From assembly GCA_002493305.1 (NCBI GenBank), contig DKYJ01000012.1:937-27596 (forward strand): 26,660 bases of DNA, written 5' to 3'. The position numbers and the translations under genes are program-made. This document shows, one piece after another, positions 1-7,245 of this stretch (positions are counted from its first letter, which is position 1; each line of letters starts with the position of its first letter). The notes beneath the pieces were generated by a model that was given only the letters and a program-made list of their open reading frames with translations, did not search any database and was not told the DNA's origin. This stretch comes from Clostridiales bacterium UBA7103. Lineage in GTDB: Bacteria > Bacillota > Clostridia > Oscillospirales > Oscillospiraceae.

Positions 1-31
1 AAAAGCGTTGCTTTTCCGCCGGCCTTTATAT

Positions 32-679
32 TCACAGTCTCAGGAACCTTTTGATATCCGCGTCTTTGCCGATGACGAGGATTTTTTCGTCCGCCATAAA
101 CACATGGTCGGCCTTTATCATTCCGTCAACGGTATCGCCTTTTTTGAGCGCCACAATATTCATTCCATACTTTTGTCGTACAGCCACAGATGCCGGGGTC
201 TTGCCCACCCATTCTGCGGGCACTGATATCTCATAGATCGAAAAGCCGTCCGCCACAGGGATATAGTCAAAGATCAACTCGCTGGAGAAGCATACAGCCG
301 TCCAGTTGGCAAGCTGGCGCTCAGGATAGACGACCTGATCCGCGCCGTTACGCATAAGGAACTTTTCCTGAATACTGTCCGAGGCTCTGGACACCACCAG
401 CGGCGCACCATACTCCTTAAGGAGCGAGGTTATTTCCAGAGAGCTCTGAAAATCCTTTCCGATGCTGACGATGCAGACATCAAAATTCCTGACCCCCAGA
501 GACTTGATGACCTCCTCATTGGTGCAATCGGCGATTTTTGCGTTTGTCACATATGGCAAAACAGAGTTCACACGCTCCTCGTTTAAATCTATGGCGAGGA
601 CATCCTGATTAAGCTCATTGAGCTTAACAGCGGTGTGATAGCCAAAACGCCCCAGACCTATAAGCAAAATTGATTTCAT
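32..679 (-). CDS. ktrA: KtrA/TrkA-type potassium channel regulatory subunit (RCK)
   Basis: Cytoplasmic gating subunit of a Trk/Ktr potassium uptake system; it binds nucleotide and controls the membrane pore made by the gene just upstream. The protein (215 aa) begins with a Rossmann-type RCK_N domain: a GLGRFG glycine-rich loop near residues 8-13 and an acidic residue at the end of the second strand (LAIDLNEE). An RCK_C domain follows in the last 80 residues. This length is usual for single-RCK KtrA proteins. I chose the ATG at 679 because an AGGAG lies a few bases before it; a start five codons upstream would place that AGGAG inside the gene. It follows the pore gene by 18 nt, so the two are one operon. 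The ktrA name rests on length and pairing; a TrkA label would be equally acceptable. Confidence 0.9.
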   Translation of the reverse strand: MKSILLIGLGRFGYHTAVKLNELNQDVLAIDLNEERVNSVLPYVTNAKIADCTNEEVIKSLGVRNFDVCIVSIGKDFQSSLEITSLLKEYGAPLVVSRASDSIQEKFLMRNGADQVVYPERQLANWTAVCFSSELIFDYIPVADGFSIYEISVPAEWVGKTPASVAVRQKYGMNIVALKKGDTVDGMIKADHVFMADEKILVIGKDADIKRFLRL

Positions 680-697
680 TTTTTCTCCTCTCATATT

Positions 698-2044
698 TCA
701 TCCCACGGCAACAGTTTCCTCCGGCAGACGCACTGCGCTGCCAAGACGATCCTGCTCCACCACAGCGTACATAAGCGTAAGGCCGCCCACACGGCCAAAA
801 TACATAAGGGCGATAAGCAAAACATGAGACACCGCGCTCAGAGCCGGCGTGTAGCCCAGAGACAGCCCCACCGTTGCCGCGGCGGAGGCGGCCTCAAACA
901 TCGCCCCCATAAGCGGTATACCGTCCGCAAGGCAGATAAGCAGACCTCCGCCGATGAAGAGCAGCAGATACAGCAGGAAAATTGCCACAGCGTTTCTGAT
1001 TGTTGCGGCTGAAAGACGCCTGCCAAAGCCCTCGGCGCTTGCCTTGCCGCGAAAGGCGGATATCATCGTCAGCACCAGCACCGCCAGCGTATTTATCTTC
1101 AGGCCGCCCGCCGTGGAGCCTGTTGCTCCGCCGACCAGCATAAGCATGATTGTAATAAGCTTGCTGCCGCTGCTCAGGCTATCCAGCGCCACGGTGTTAA
1201 AACCAGCCGTGCGAGTGGTGACCGTTTGAAAAAGCGCCGCTAAAAAACGCTCTCCTCCCGAGGACACAGTGCCCGGGTTATGTAAAAACTCCCCCTCGTA
1301 GCATACAAATCCTCCAACAAGCAGAGCCGCGCTGAACACAAGCACAATACGGCTCTGCACAGAGTAGCGCCTAAACCGCAGACCCTTATCGCGGATATCT
1401 CCCCATGTAAGAAAGCCTATCCCGCCGGAGACTATCAGCAGGCTGAGCGTGATGACCACTAGTGGGTCGCCTGTGAAGGCGGTCATCGACGAAAAAGGCT
1501 TGCTCACGCCCATAAGGTCAAAGCCGGCGTTGCAAAAAGCAGAAACAGAGTGAAACACCGCGAACCATAGTCCCCGCCCTATGCCGAACATGGGCACGAA
1601 GCGAAAGCTCAGCGCCAGCGCGCCCAGCGCCTCAATGCAGAAAGCGGTTTTCAGGATAAATCGCGTCTGCCGCAGGATGCCGCCCACATGGGGCGCGGAA
1701 ATGGACTCCTGCATTATCCAGCGCTGCCGGAGGCTTATTTTTTTCCCGGAAATGATAGAAAGCGCCACAGCAATGGTCACAACGCCCATGCCGCCTATCT
1801 GTATCAGCAGCAAAATTACCGCCTGACCAAAGCCCGTCCAGTGGGTGAAGGTATCATACACCGCAAGCCCGGTCACACAGGTGGCTGAGGTCGCGGTGAA
1901 GAGCGCCTTAAGGAATGGCGTGCTCTCCCCTGTTTTTGAGGCAAACGGCAGCATGAGCAGCAATGAACCTATCAATATGACCGCAGCAAAGCCGAAAAGC
2001 ACGATTCTCGGCGGGTTCATGTGCCGCATAAAGCCCCTCTTCAT
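698..2044 (-). CDS. ktrB: KtrB/TrkH-family potassium transporter, membrane pore subunit
   Basis: Integral membrane subunit of a Trk/Ktr/HKT potassium uptake system (448 aa). Four pore-loop repeats each carry the selectivity-filter glycine that defines the superfamily: TCVTGL near the N-terminus, CNAGFD, TRTAGFN, and ATVGLSLG near the C-terminus. Hydrophobic helices flank each, giving the expected M1-P-M2 fourfold layout. The ATG at 2044 is preceded by AGGAGGTGA at ideal spacing, so the reading frame further upstream is not used. The regulatory RCK subunit follows 18 nt downstream, which is the usual Ktr gene pair. A candidate promoter lies directly upstream, with its -35 inside a long perfect hairpin. 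Family assignment is firm; the choice between KtrB and TrkH naming is less so. Confidence 0.92.
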   Translation of the reverse strand: MKRGFMRHMNPPRIVLFGFAAVILIGSLLLMLPFASKTGESTPFLKALFTATSATCVTGLAVYDTFTHWTGFGQAVILLLIQIGGMGVVTIAVALSIISGKKISLRQRWIMQESISAPHVGGILRQTRFILKTAFCIEALGALALSFRFVPMFGIGRGLWFAVFHSVSAFCNAGFDLMGVSKPFSSMTAFTGDPLVVITLSLLIVSGGIGFLTWGDIRDKGLRFRRYSVQSRIVLVFSAALLVGGFVCYEGEFLHNPGTVSSGGERFLAALFQTVTTRTAGFNTVALDSLSSGSKLITIMLMLVGGATGSTAGGLKINTLAVLVLTMISAFRGKASAEGFGRRLSAATIRNAVAIFLLYLLLFIGGGLLICLADGIPLMGAMFEAASAAATVGLSLGYTPALSAVSHVLLIALMYFGRVGGLTLMYAVVEQDRLGSAVRLPEETVAVG

Positions 2045-2075
2045 TCCCTCACCTCCTGTAAGATGTAGTTGTGTT

Positions 2076-2104
2076 ATTATAACATTTTCTTTCCGATACA
2101 GCAA
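2076..2104 (-). promoter_or_regulatory. Candidate sigma-A promoter for ktrBA
   Basis: A perfect TATAAT lies at 2081-2076 on the minus strand. A weak -35 (TTGCTG, 2104-2099) sits 17 nt upstream. Transcription would begin near 2069, about 25 nt before the ktrB start. The -35 is part of the descending arm of the adjacent hairpin, so promoter and terminator overlap. Confidence 0.45.
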
Positions 2105-2144
2105 TACCGGCGGCCTGAAAGTATCAGGCCGCCGGTATTGCTGT
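2098..2144 (-). terminator. Perfect 21-bp hairpin after the GT2 gene
   Basis: Positions 2098-2118 and 2124-2144 are exact reverse complements around a 5-nt loop. The hairpin begins four bases beyond the stop codon of the glycosyltransferase gene, so it most likely ends that transcript. On the minus strand no T-tract follows the stem; a T-rich stretch is present only on the plus-strand side. It is therefore either a U-tract-poor terminator or a symmetric element that also stabilises the 3' end. Confidence 0.6.
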
Positions 2145-2147
2145 TTT

Positions 2148-3428
2148 TTATGCTGTTTTTCTCGCAGCAGGCAGTTTTTTCTGCCGGGCGGTGCATATCT
2201 GCTGAAGGTTCATGCTGCGGCTGTGATCGATGGGCTGCCAGCTCACATCTTTGAAGAGAGAGGCAACGCATATCGGCAGATAGGTGAACATGAAAACAGG
2301 GAAAGTGAAGGCATAGAAAATCTTTTTCCCTGCGCTGCAATATATCTGCCGCCATTCGGTCACGGTGGTTATTGCCCCAAGCACAAAGAGCGTCATGTAT
2401 AGGTTAAAAACCGTTGTGCCGACGGACATACCCAGCGCGCTCAGATCTCGGCCCGCGCTGAAGCTTATAAAGGCGGCGGCAATGTTTACGACCACGCTCA
2501 GCGATGTGAGCACCGCGGCGGGCATGATGTTCATCGCCATATCGTAGCAGGAGGCGCTGCGCTTTTTGAAAATGCCGCGCATAAGCTCTCCGCCGTAGCG
2601 GGCAAATACCTGTATATATCCCCGCGACCAGCGCAGGCGCTGCCGCCATGACTGGCGGAAGCTCACCGGCTGCTCATCATAAACCACCGCCGTCGGGCAG
2701 TAGCCTATCTTCTCGCCGCGCACCACATTGTCAATGGTAAACTCTATATCCTCCGTCAGCAGGAAGAAGTTCCAGCCGCCGCAGCGCTCAAGTATCTCAT
2801 GGGAGAACATGAAGCCCGTGCCGGAGACGGCGCAGCTTGTCCCCAACAGCATCCGGGCGTTATTGAGATACCGCGCCTCGCGCAGAAACCACAGTGCGTA
2901 ACCGGCGGATATCCAGTTGTCGCCGTAATTTTTTGAGTTGCGATAGCTGGTGATTATCCGGTAGCCGTCGGAAAAGGTCTTGTTCATCTCGCTTATGTAG
3001 TTCGGAGCGAGGACGTTGTCCGCGTCAAGGACGATATAGGCATCATGCCCCGGCTCATCATTGCTTATGGCGCTGAGCAGGAAGTTCAGGGCGTAGCCCT
3101 TACCGATACGCGTTTCGCTGTGCCGTGTATAGACCACCGCGCCGCGCTCTGCCGCCACTGCCGCGGTGTCGTCGGTGCAGTTATCGGCCACTACATATAT
3201 ATCAACAAGCTCTGCCGGGTAGTCCTGAGCTCTGATGCTGTCAATAAGCTCTCCGATGACCGACCGCTCGTTGCGCGCTGCGATAAGCACGGCGTAGCGA
3301 TGGAGCTCTGCCGGTTTATGGGGCTTGTGCTTTTTGAAAAGCGACACCGGGATATAGAAAAACTGATACGAATAGCACAGGAAAAACAGTAGCATTATTA
3401 CAAAGTTGAAAATCTCTATCGCACGCAT
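2148..3428 (-). CDS. Membrane-bound family 2 glycosyltransferase
   Basis: A processive-type GT2 enzyme (426 aa) that would transfer sugars from a nucleotide-sugar donor to a surface polysaccharide or lipid acceptor. One N-terminal membrane helix (about residues 5-25) precedes the GT-A domain. It carries the expected motifs in order: DNCTDD, the metal-binding DADN, TGFMF, the EDIEF acceptor-site acid, and QRLRW (the QxxRW signature of cellulose synthase/NodC-like enzymes). Three or four hydrophobic helices follow. The ATG at 3428 has a GGGAG seven bases away and lies 13 nt inside the end of the upstream VTT gene, indicating tight coupling. The product cannot be told from sequence; poly-N-acetylglucosamine, a glycolipid and other exopolysaccharides are all possible. 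Confidence 0.85.
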   Translation of the reverse strand: MRAIEIFNFVIMLLFFLCYSYQFFYIPVSLFKKHKPHKPAELHRYAVLIAARNERSVIGELIDSIRAQDYPAELVDIYVVADNCTDDTAAVAAERGAVVYTRHSETRIGKGYALNFLLSAISNDEPGHDAYIVLDADNVLAPNYISEMNKTFSDGYRIITSYRNSKNYGDNWISAGYALWFLREARYLNNARMLLGTSCAVSGTGFMFSHEILERCGGWNFFLLTEDIEFTIDNVVRGEKIGYCPTAVVYDEQPVSFRQSWRQRLRWSRGYIQVFARYGGELMRGIFKKRSASCYDMAMNIMPAAVLTSLSVVVNIAAAFISFSAGRDLSALGMSVGTTVFNLYMTLFVLGAITTVTEWRQIYCSAGKKIFYAFTFPVFMFTYLPICVASLFKDVSWQPIDHSRSMNLQQICTARQKKLPAARKTA

Positions 3429-4162
3429 TTTGTTGCTCCCTTCTCTGCCGAGGCAGGCTCTTGATGTTTGCTGCAAATCCGGCTGTATACCCAAAATCCG
3501 CCCGCGCTGACGAGCAGCGTCAGGGCGAAAACCGCCGCCGCAAGGATATAGCTCTTTGTGCCCAGCGCGTCCCCGCCAAGGGTCGAGGTAAGCACCGAGG
3601 GTATCCTGCCCACGGAACAGATGAACATCAGCGTGCCGAGCTTTATATCCGTTAGACCCGCATAGTAGCATAGCAGATCCTTCGGCGTACCCGGCAGCAT
3701 GAAAATCAGGGCAAATATCGCTGTTCTTCTGGGCGAGGCCTGCAGGAAGCGGAGCTTACTCAGCTTCTCCCTTGTGAAAAATACCTCCGCAAGCTTTGTC
3801 CCAAAGCGGCGCACAAGCAAAATCACAAGGCTGCTGCCAAGACCCGCCGCAAGGAGGCACAAAATGGTGCCCTCCACGGTGCCGAAGGCATAGCCCGCGG
3901 CGATCTCCAGCGGCTCCCCCGGGATAAGGGCCACGGTTATTTGCAGCACCACCATACCGATATAAATGAGTCTGCCGCCGATGCCGTGCTCATTCACCAG
4001 TGCGCGGAATTTATCCGGATCGGAGGCAAAACGGAGCATGGGCAGGCCGATAAAATAAAATACGGCGGCGCTCAGCAGCAAAAACACCGCCAAAGACAGC
4101 GCTGATATAATGCGTCGGCTGCTTTGGCTCAGCTCGGTTCGGTTTTTGTTTGTCTTGTCCAT
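3416..4162 (-). CDS. VTT-domain (TVP38/TMEM64/DedA-like) membrane protein
   Basis: A polytopic membrane protein (248 aa) of the VTT family, related to DedA. Some members of this superfamily move lipids or lipid-linked carriers across the membrane. A first hydrophobic helix is near residues 20-45. The family core follows, with IPGEPLEIAAGYAFG (about 75-90), a glycine-rich GLGSSLV segment and the later LPGTPKDLLCYYAGL motif. The C-terminus is short and basic. I start it at the ATG at 4162 because a perfect TATAAT lies at 4204-4199, so an earlier TTG start would fall upstream of the likely transcript start. Its end overlaps the glycosyltransferase start by 13 nt, which suggests a shared role in making or moving a surface glycan or glycolipid. 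That role is inference. Confidence 0.82.
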   Translation of the reverse strand: MDKTNKNRTELSQSSRRIISALSLAVFLLLSAAVFYFIGLPMLRFASDPDKFRALVNEHGIGGRLIYIGMVVLQITVALIPGEPLEIAAGYAFGTVEGTILCLLAAGLGSSLVILLVRRFGTKLAEVFFTREKLSKLRFLQASPRRTAIFALIFMLPGTPKDLLCYYAGLTDIKLGTLMFICSVGRIPSVLTSTLGGDALGTKSYILAAAVFALTLLVSAGGFWVYSRICSKHQEPASAEKGATKCVR

Positions 4163-4198
4163 ATCAAGTACCGTCCATCGTTTACCTTCGATGCTGCC

Positions 4199-4204
4199 AT
4201 TATA
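4199..4204 (-). promoter_or_regulatory. Candidate -10 (TATAAT) for the VTT-GT2 pair
   Basis: A perfect TATAAT on the minus strand lies 36 nt before the VTT start codon. No convincing -35 is present at 16-18 nt spacing, where the sequence is only T-rich. It may be a weak or activated promoter. Transcription could also arrive from the structured element upstream. Confidence 0.35.
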
Positions 4205-4266
4205 CAAGGCGTGGCATTAAGAAAAAAGCCGGGGAATGTTTATGATTTAATTAATATGCGGGAAAA

Positions 4267-4398
4267 TCAGGAGCCGGGCAAAACAGCACAGGCCGGCTGA
4301 GGAACCTGATTTAAGTTTGGAGTCCGGGGAAGACTCGGGGAGAAACGGAGAGAACCTGCCTGTGCTGTTCGGAGCGGACGGTACGGCCCGGCTCCTGA
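4267..4398 (-). ncRNA. Unassigned nested stem-loop element (candidate structured RNA)
   Basis: Two perfect nested stems are visible. The outer stem has 13 bp (4267-4279 with 4386-4398) and the inner stem 12 bp (4282-4293 with 4358-4369). They are separated by a strongly asymmetric internal loop (2 nt and 16 nt), and a 64-nt apical region contains a small GAGTC/GACTC hairpin. On the minus strand a TATATT (4411-4406) with a 4/6 match to -35 (ATGGCA, 18-nt spacing) would start transcription almost exactly at the base of the outer stem, and ATTTT follows the other side. The minus orientation is therefore favoured. I could not match it to a riboswitch, 6S, SRP or RNase P pattern. A small non-autonomous mobile element is the main alternative. 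Confidence 0.4.
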
Positions 4399-4448
4399 CA
4401 AGATAAATATACCGCTCCCCCGCCGCCGCTGCCATAGATATGCCTTAC

Positions 4449-4486
4449 AAAAAACTCCCCCGCCTTACAAAAATGTAAGACGGGGG
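4449..4486 (-). terminator. Intrinsic terminator after the LbH protein gene
   Basis: A 12-bp stem (4475-4486 with 4457-4468, one G-U pair) has a 6-nt loop. It is followed on the minus strand by AG and six Ts (4454-4449). It starts 15 nt past the stop codon of the GlmU-like gene and should end the amino-sugar operon. Confidence 0.88.
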
Positions 4487-4500
4487 CGAACATCAAATTT

Positions 4501-5160
4501 TTATTTCTTTTTAACAACATTCCCGGCGGCTTTATATATGCTCCCCTCCGGTACTGTCCCTCTGACGCTGGAGGTGGGGTAGATATTGCTGTCTCTGCAA
4601 ACCACCGTGCCAGGGTTCAGGACACTGTTGCAGCCGACCTCCACCCTGTCGCCCAAAATAGCGCCGAACTTTTTGCGCCCGGTCTCGATATTGCCCTCCG
4701 GGGTCTTGACAGTGACAAGGGTCTTGTCGCTCTTGACATTGCTGGTGATGGAGCCCGCGCCCATGTGTGCCTTGAAGCCCAGCACGGAATCGCCCACATA
4801 GTTATAATGCGGGGTCTGGACATTATCAAACAGCACCACATTTTTAAGCTCAACAGAGTTTCCTACAACTGCCTTCTTGCCGACGATGGCGCTGCCGCGA
4901 ATAAAGGCGCAGTGACGCACCTCTGCCTCATGGTCGATAATGCATGGGGAACCGACGTAAGCCGAAGGAAAAACCTTTGCGTCCTTGGCTATCCACACGC
5001 CCTCGGAGGGGTGGTCAAACTCCTCGGGGCTGAGCGTCTCGCCCAGCTTGAGGATAAAGGGCTTTATGTCGTCCAGCACCTCCCAAGGGTAGGTTTTGCC
5101 CTCGAAAAGCTCCGCCGCTATCGTCTTGCTCAGGTCTAAAAGTTCTTCAATTTTTACCAT
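4501..5160 (-). CDS. GlmU-like left-handed beta-helix (hexapeptide-repeat) protein
   Basis: A 219-aa protein with about 50 N-terminal helical residues and then a long left-handed parallel beta-helix. Imperfect hexapeptide repeats run from about residue 52 to 205 (for example AKVFPSAYVGSPCIIDHEAEV). It resembles the acetyltransferase half of GlmU, with segments such as FVEIKN-like SVELKNVV and a GDSVLGFKAHMGAGSITSN region, but has no uridylyltransferase domain. It begins one base after the glmM stop (TAAG then ATG), with a GGTGA upstream, so translation is coupled. The pairing with GlmM points to UDP-GlcNAc synthesis, acting as the glucosamine-1-phosphate N-acetyltransferase. A separate pyrophosphorylase would then be needed elsewhere. 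The reaction is inferred from family and context. Confidence 0.78.
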   Translation of the reverse strand: MVKIEELLDLSKTIAAELFEGKTYPWEVLDDIKPFILKLGETLSPEEFDHPSEGVWIAKDAKVFPSAYVGSPCIIDHEAEVRHCAFIRGSAIVGKKAVVGNSVELKNVVLFDNVQTPHYNYVGDSVLGFKAHMGAGSITSNVKSDKTLVTVKTPEGNIETGRKKFGAILGDRVEVGCNSVLNPGTVVCRDSNIYPTSSVRGTVPEGSIYKAAGNVVKKK

Positions 5161-5161
5161 C

Positions 5162-6511
5162 TTACTTCACCCTTATCAGCTTTCCCGCCTTATCCATAGC
5201 GGCGATTATAGCGTCGACCTTCTCCTCGCAGAGCTCATGGGTCGTGGCCTCGGACATGACGCGAAGCAGCGGCTCAGTCCCGCTCTTGCGCAAAAGCACA
5301 CGGCCGTTATCGCCAAGCTCCGCTTCCGCCTTTGCGACAGCCGCCTTGACCTCTTCGCAGTTAAGCGTCTCGTCTTTATCGGTGACAACGACATTTTTAA
5401 GCACCTGCGGGTACATGGTCATACCGGAGGCAAGCTCGGAAAGGCTGAGCTTCGTCTCGCACATGGCCTCCATGACCTTGATGGCTGTCAAAAGGCCGTC
5501 ACCGGTGTTGGCAAACTGGCCGAAGATTATATGGCCGGACTGCTCGCCGCCGATAAGATGGCCGTTGCGGCGCATATTTTCCGCCACATATTTATCACCC
5601 ACGGCGGTTTTTTCATAGCCTATGCCCAGCGCGTCCAGCGCCTTGTAAAGCCCCATATTGGACATAACGGTGGTCACGACTTTGGAGCTGCCAAGGCTGC
5701 CCCGCTCTTGCATATACTTTGCGCAGACATACATGATATGGTCGCCGTTTACAACATTGCCCTTCTCGTCCACGGCAAGGCAGCGGTCGGCGTCCCCGTC
5801 AAAGGCGAAGCCCACATCGAGGGCGTTATCCTTTACGAACTTTTGCAGCTGCTCAATATGTGTCGAGCCGCAGTCAACATTGATATTCAGTCCGTCGGGC
5901 TTGTTGCTGATAACATAAGTATCCGCGCCCAGCGCGTCAAAGACGCTCTTCGCCATCATCCAGGTGCTGCCGTTGGCGCAGTCAAGCCCCACGCGGCGGC
6001 CCTTATAGGAGCGTGTGGCAAGGGAGATGAGATAGCCGATATAGCGGTTGCGCCCGGCGGCGTAATCGACCGTCCTGCCGATGTCCGCCTGAAGCGCATA
6101 GGGCAGCTCCTCCGCTCCGTCGAGGTAGGTCTCTATCCCGTCCAGCACTGCTTCTTCCATCTTCTCGCCGTCGGCATTGATGAGCTTGATGCCGTTGTCG
6201 TAATAGGGGTTGTGGCTTGCGGAGATCATCACGCCGCAGTCAAAATCATCGGCTCTGGCTATGTAGGAAACGCTGGGAGTGCTGGTCACATGCAGAAGGT
6301 ACGCGTCAGCCCCCGAGGCGGTCAGCCCAGCGCAGAGGGCGGACTCAAACATATAGCTTGAGCGGCGGGTATCCTTGCCAATGACGACCTTTGCCTTGTG
6401 CTCCTTACCGTAATACCAGCCCAGATAGCGGCCTATTTTAAAGGCATGGTCAACAGTAAGGTCTTTATTCGCTTCTCCGCGAAAGCCGTCAGTTCCAAAA
6501 TATTTACCCAT
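5162..6511 (-). CDS. glmM: Phosphoglucosamine mutase
   Basis: Converts glucosamine-6-phosphate to glucosamine-1-phosphate in the cytoplasm, feeding UDP-GlcNAc and peptidoglycan. At 449 aa it has the normal length and all the signatures of the alpha-D-phosphohexomutase family. These are the phosphoserine loop SASHNP (Ser99), the magnesium loop DGDADR (238-243), the sugar-specificity loop GEQSGH (322-327) and the phosphate-binding loop RKSGTEP (408-414). The ATG at 6511 has GGAGA at good spacing. It lies 35 nt after the NagB-like gene and 1 nt before the LbH protein gene, forming an amino-sugar operon on the minus strand. Confidence 0.97.
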   Translation of the reverse strand: MGKYFGTDGFRGEANKDLTVDHAFKIGRYLGWYYGKEHKAKVVIGKDTRRSSYMFESALCAGLTASGADAYLLHVTSTPSVSYIARADDFDCGVMISASHNPYYDNGIKLINADGEKMEEAVLDGIETYLDGAEELPYALQADIGRTVDYAAGRNRYIGYLISLATRSYKGRRVGLDCANGSTWMMAKSVFDALGADTYVISNKPDGLNINVDCGSTHIEQLQKFVKDNALDVGFAFDGDADRCLAVDEKGNVVNGDHIMYVCAKYMQERGSLGSSKVVTTVMSNMGLYKALDALGIGYEKTAVGDKYVAENMRRNGHLIGGEQSGHIIFGQFANTGDGLLTAIKVMEAMCETKLSLSELASGMTMYPQVLKNVVVTDKDETLNCEEVKAAVAKAEAELGDNGRVLLRKSGTEPLLRVMSEATTHELCEEKVDAIIAAMDKAGKLIRVK

Positions 6512-6546
6512 AGAACATCTCCGTTTCTGCCGTTAAAACGGCATTT

Positions 6547-7245
6547 TTATAATTTCTCCGCAGCGGCGGGGTCTAAGTAGACAGTGACCTCAGAGGGCAC
6601 CTGCAAAAACGCGGCGGGCACGACGCTGTCGTCCCTGCCATAGAGCATATCGAAAACCGGCTGTGCTTTTTCCGCGCCGAGAGCGATGACCATGATCCGC
6701 TTTGACGCAACAATGGTCTTTATACCCATGGTATAGGCCCGCTCCGGCACATTCTCCTCCCCGCCAAAGGCCGCCGCAAGCTGGCGTCGGGTGGGCGCGG
6801 TAAGCTTTTGCACATGGGTGAGGGAGCTGTAAGGCGTGGCCGGCTCGTTATAGCCGATGTGCGCGTTCATGCCGAGACCGAGAACGGCCAGATCAAGTCC
6901 GCCGGCCGCGCTTATCATATCGTCATATGCGGTAAAGTTCTCCCCTGTCAGGAAAACGCAGTTATTTAAATCAAGGTCAGTCTCCGCCGCGAAGCGCTCG
7001 ATGCTGCGGCGGCTGCTAAGTTCCCCGGTCTCACCCTCAAACTCCGTCACGGTGAAGACGCGGGCTTTTAAGAGACTGAGTGCTCCGTTTTTACACAGCT
7101 CGATGAGTTTTGCAAAGAGCCTTTCCGCCGTTCTCCCGGCACAGAGGGCAAGATTTGCGTCCGGCTTATCGTGCAGCAGGAAGCTTATCTGTTCCGCCGC
7201 TGCGGACAGAGCCTTGTTTTCATCGAGAATAATGGTTTTTATAAT
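6547..7245 (-). CDS. NagB-like glucosamine-6-phosphate deaminase/isomerase family protein, ATT start
   Basis: The protein (232 aa if it starts at 7245) spans the whole NagB/6-phosphogluconolactonase-like fold. A typical N-terminus (IKTIILDENKALS) leads to GLGMNAHIGYNEP and the late YTMGIKTIVASKRIMVIALG segment. No ATG, GTG or TTG lies in frame between the stop at 7275-7273 and codon 66 (GTG at 7050), and starting at that GTG would remove a conserved quarter of the fold. AAAGGCGG at 7259-7252 sits 6 nt before ATT (7245-7243), which is followed by ATA, so ATT initiation is most likely. Several active-site positions differ from E. coli NagB: the GST phosphate loop reads GRT, the MDEY aspartate is Thr (VTEF), and the aspartate in NDGH is Asn. 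Deaminase activity is thus uncertain. It is first in the glmM operon. Confidence 0.75.
   Translation of the reverse strand: MIKTIILDENKALSAAAEQISFLLHDKPDANLALCAGRTAERLFAKLIELCKNGALSLLKARVFTVTEFEGETGELSSRRSIERFAAETDLDLNNCVFLTGENFTAYDDMISAAGGLDLAVLGLGMNAHIGYNEPATPYSSLTHVQKLTAPTRRQLAAAFGGEENVPERAYTMGIKTIVASKRIMVIALGAEKAQPVFDMLYGRDDSVVPAAFLQVPSEVTVYLDPAAAEKL
7217..7245 (+). promoter_or_regulatory. Candidate promoter for DUF421-DUF4363, overlapping the nagB-like start
   Basis: A perfect TATAAT (7240-7245) lies 17 nt after TTTTCA (7217-7222, 4/6 match to TTGACA). Transcription would begin near 7252, giving about 50 nt of leader before the ATG at 7304. The -10 is the exact reverse complement of the ATT-ATA codons that begin the nagB-like gene on the other strand. 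Confidence 0.55.

Larger units (their letters stand above)
4163..4500. other. Gene-free interval with a structured element
   Basis: I see no credible coding region in these 338 bases. From high to low coordinates the interval holds an intrinsic terminator (4486-4449), a possible minus-strand promoter (4435-4406), a 132-nt nested inverted repeat (4398-4267), an AT-rich spacer, a C4G2C run followed by six Ts (4234-4222), and a TATAAT before the VTT gene. Confidence 0.7.

Noticed and set aside
1..31. AAAAGC/GCTTTT short inverted repeat after ktrA
   Set aside because: Only a 6-bp stem is visible, and it runs to the edge of the window, so a terminator cannot be judged.
4341..4357. A GGAGAG-containing stretch on the plus strand reminiscent of glycine riboswitch motifs
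   Set aside because: Only a short purine-rich match; the conserved tandem aptamer architecture is absent and no plus-strand gene follows.
4383..4398. Resemblance of the minus-strand sequence TGTCAGGAGCCGGGCC to a cobalamin riboswitch B12 box
   Set aside because: About 12 of 16 positions agree, but the box should end the riboswitch. Here it begins the structured block, and the other conserved cobalamin-aptamer segments are missing upstream.
5096..6361. A long open frame (421 codons) on the plus strand
   Set aside because: It lies wholly antisense to glmM and the start of the LbH protein gene, has no recognisable domain, and results from the GC-rich codon use of the real genes.
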